64,000 bases of DNA from Chlorogloeopsis fritschii PCC 6912 (lineage in GTDB: Bacteria; Cyanobacteriota; Cyanobacteriia; Cyanobacteriales; Nostocaceae). The position numbers and the translations under genes are program-made. Position 1 is the first letter of the stretch, and every line of letters starts with the position of its first letter. The stretch covers positions 1-64,000 of the forward strand of contig NZ_AJLN01000100.1 in assembly GCF_000317285.1 (NCBI RefSeq), in the 5' to 3' direction. Of this stretch, positions 63,249 through 64,000 are shown piece by piece. The notes beneath the pieces are model-generated. The model ran no database searches. It saw nothing but the letters and a program-made list of their open reading frames with translations, and was not told the DNA's origin.

Positions 63249-64000
63249 ATGGGCAAGGTAGTCGGCATCGACTTGGGTACAACTAACTCTGTAGTCGCCG
63301 TCATGGAGGGAGGCAAGCCGGTGGTGATTGCCAATGCAGAAGGTATGCGCACAACTCCCTCCGTAGTTGGCTTCAGCAAAGACGGCGAACGCTTAGTCGG
63401 ACAAATGGCGCGGCGGCAAACTGTGCTTAACCCCCAAAATACTTTTTTTGCAGTCAAACGCTTTATTGGGCGCAAGTATGCCGAACTTAGTCCAGAATCG
63501 AAGCGAATACCTTACACCATCCGTAAAGATGAAATAGGCAATATTAAAATAGTATGTCCTCGTTTAAATAAAGAGTTCGCCCCCGAAGAAATTTCGGCAA
63601 TGGTTCTTAAAAAATTAGCAGAAGATGCCAGCAAATATCTAAATGAACCAGTTACGGGGGCAGTAATTACCGTTCCCGCTTATTTTAATGATTCCCAGCG
63701 ACAGGCAACGCGGGATGCTGGCAGAATCGCTGGTTTAGAAGTGTTACGAATTCTCAATGAACCTACAGCCGCATCTTTGGCTTATGGTTTAGATCGCTCT
63801 GACAACCAAACCATTTTGGTATTTGATTTGGGCGGTGGCACCTTTGATGTATCAATCCTAGATATTGGTGATGGTGTGTTTGAAGTTAGAGCCACCAGCG
63901 GCGATACCCAATTAGGTGGAAATGAATTTGATAAAAAAATTGTCGATTGGTTGGCAGAAAAATTTTTAGAACAAGAAGGAGTAGATTTAAGACGTGAACG
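63249..64000 (+). CDS. dnaK: Chaperone DnaK (Hsp70), 3' partial
   Basis: The first 250 codons of a DnaK, cut by the right edge. [21 protein letters not shown] (phosphate 1), [59 protein letters not shown] and [23 protein letters not shown] (phosphate 2) form the nucleotide-binding domain. A TAGGAG ribosome binding site lies 13 bases upstream of the ATG. Cyanobacteria usually have several DnaK copies; the start [14 protein letters not shown], together with the [12 protein letters not shown] segment, resembles DnaK2-type proteins, but I cannot fix the paralogue. No CIRCE element is seen in the 114-bp upstream gap. Confidence 0.96.
   Translation, partial: MGKVVGIDLGTTNSVVAVMEGGKPVVIANAEGMRTTPSVVGFSKDGERLVGQMARRQTVLNPQNTFFAVKRFIGRKYAELSPESKRIPYTIRKDEIGNIKIVCPRLNKEFAPEEISAMVLKKLAEDASKYLNEPVTGAVITVPAYFNDSQRQATRDAGRIAGLEVLRILNEPTAASLAYGLDRSDNQTILVFDLGGGTFDVSILDIGDGVFEVRATSGDTQLGGNEFDKKIVDWLAEKFLEQEGVDLRRE

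Noticed and set aside
63194-63475. Minus-strand ORF of 93 codons at the right edge
   Set aside because: It lies opposite the unmistakable dnaK coding sequence and has no recognisable features.

Overview
The window comes from a filamentous, very probably heterocyst-forming cyanobacterium (Nostocales). Support: an uptake [NiFe] hydrogenase (hupSL) with a complete hypFCDEAB maturation set in the cyanobacterial layout, TonB receptors fused to AMIN domains, many HIP1 octamers (GCGATCGC), pentapeptide-repeat and Uma2 proteins, and the short tandem repeats and small palindromes typical of Nostoc-like genomes.

Layout. (1) 1-924: the 3' end of a group II intron (HNH end of its maturase, domains V and VI) inside a DUF2887/Rpn-type nuclease gene. 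(2) 973-18490: an iron-siderophore acquisition island with two AraC/PchR-type regulators, two AMIN-TonB-dependent receptors, four intact and one truncated FecB-like lipoproteins, a heterodimeric exporter-fold ABC transporter, a dead MFS transporter and a DUF1636 protein. No FecCD/FecE importer is present in the window. (3) 18491-31738: accessory region with an endonuclease/exonuclease/phosphatase-like protein, a degenerate IS200/IS605-type tnpB element, a 59-residue membrane protein, a large zinc metalloprotease, a pentapeptide protein, Uma2 and HNH nucleases and secreted proteins of unknown function. (4) 31784-46330: the hydrogenase region, with a DUF4336 gene, hupL and hupS on the minus strand, then a plus-strand train of a TPR protein, two small membrane proteins, a NifU-C-like protein, an NHL protein, hypF, hypC, hypD, a broken tautomerase gene, hypE, hypA and hypB. 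(5) 46331-48890: toxin-antitoxin debris (DUF3368 remnant, nonsense-mutated brnT beside intact brnA), an SDR oxidoreductase and a methyltransferase. (6) 49220-51184: livG and livM of a branched-chain/neutral amino-acid transporter. (7) 51819-61073: a pentapeptide protein, ddl, a membrane protein, and a split chemotaxis-like module (histidine kinase, CheR-PAS, two CheB-type esterases). An exact inverted repeat of about 130 bp brackets ddl through the CheB genes. (8) 61329-64000: bestrophin-like channel, M28 peptidase and the start of dnaK, which runs off the right edge.

How the parts work together: in the island, each AraC regulator precedes a TonB receptor, which is followed by substrate-binding lipoproteins, so two similar uptake units appear to have arisen by duplication. 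A 110-bp duplicated scar between two of the lipoprotein genes shows part of that history. HupSL recycles H2 made by nitrogenase; HypA-F build and insert the NiFe(CN)2CO site, and the five genes between hupS and hypF are candidates for small-subunit or iron-sulfur maturation.

Single in-frame stop codons break several otherwise well-preserved genes (tnpB twice, the tautomerase, brnT, the MFS remnant). They could be real pseudogenes or sequence errors. I saw no tRNA, rRNA, CRISPR array or prophage.
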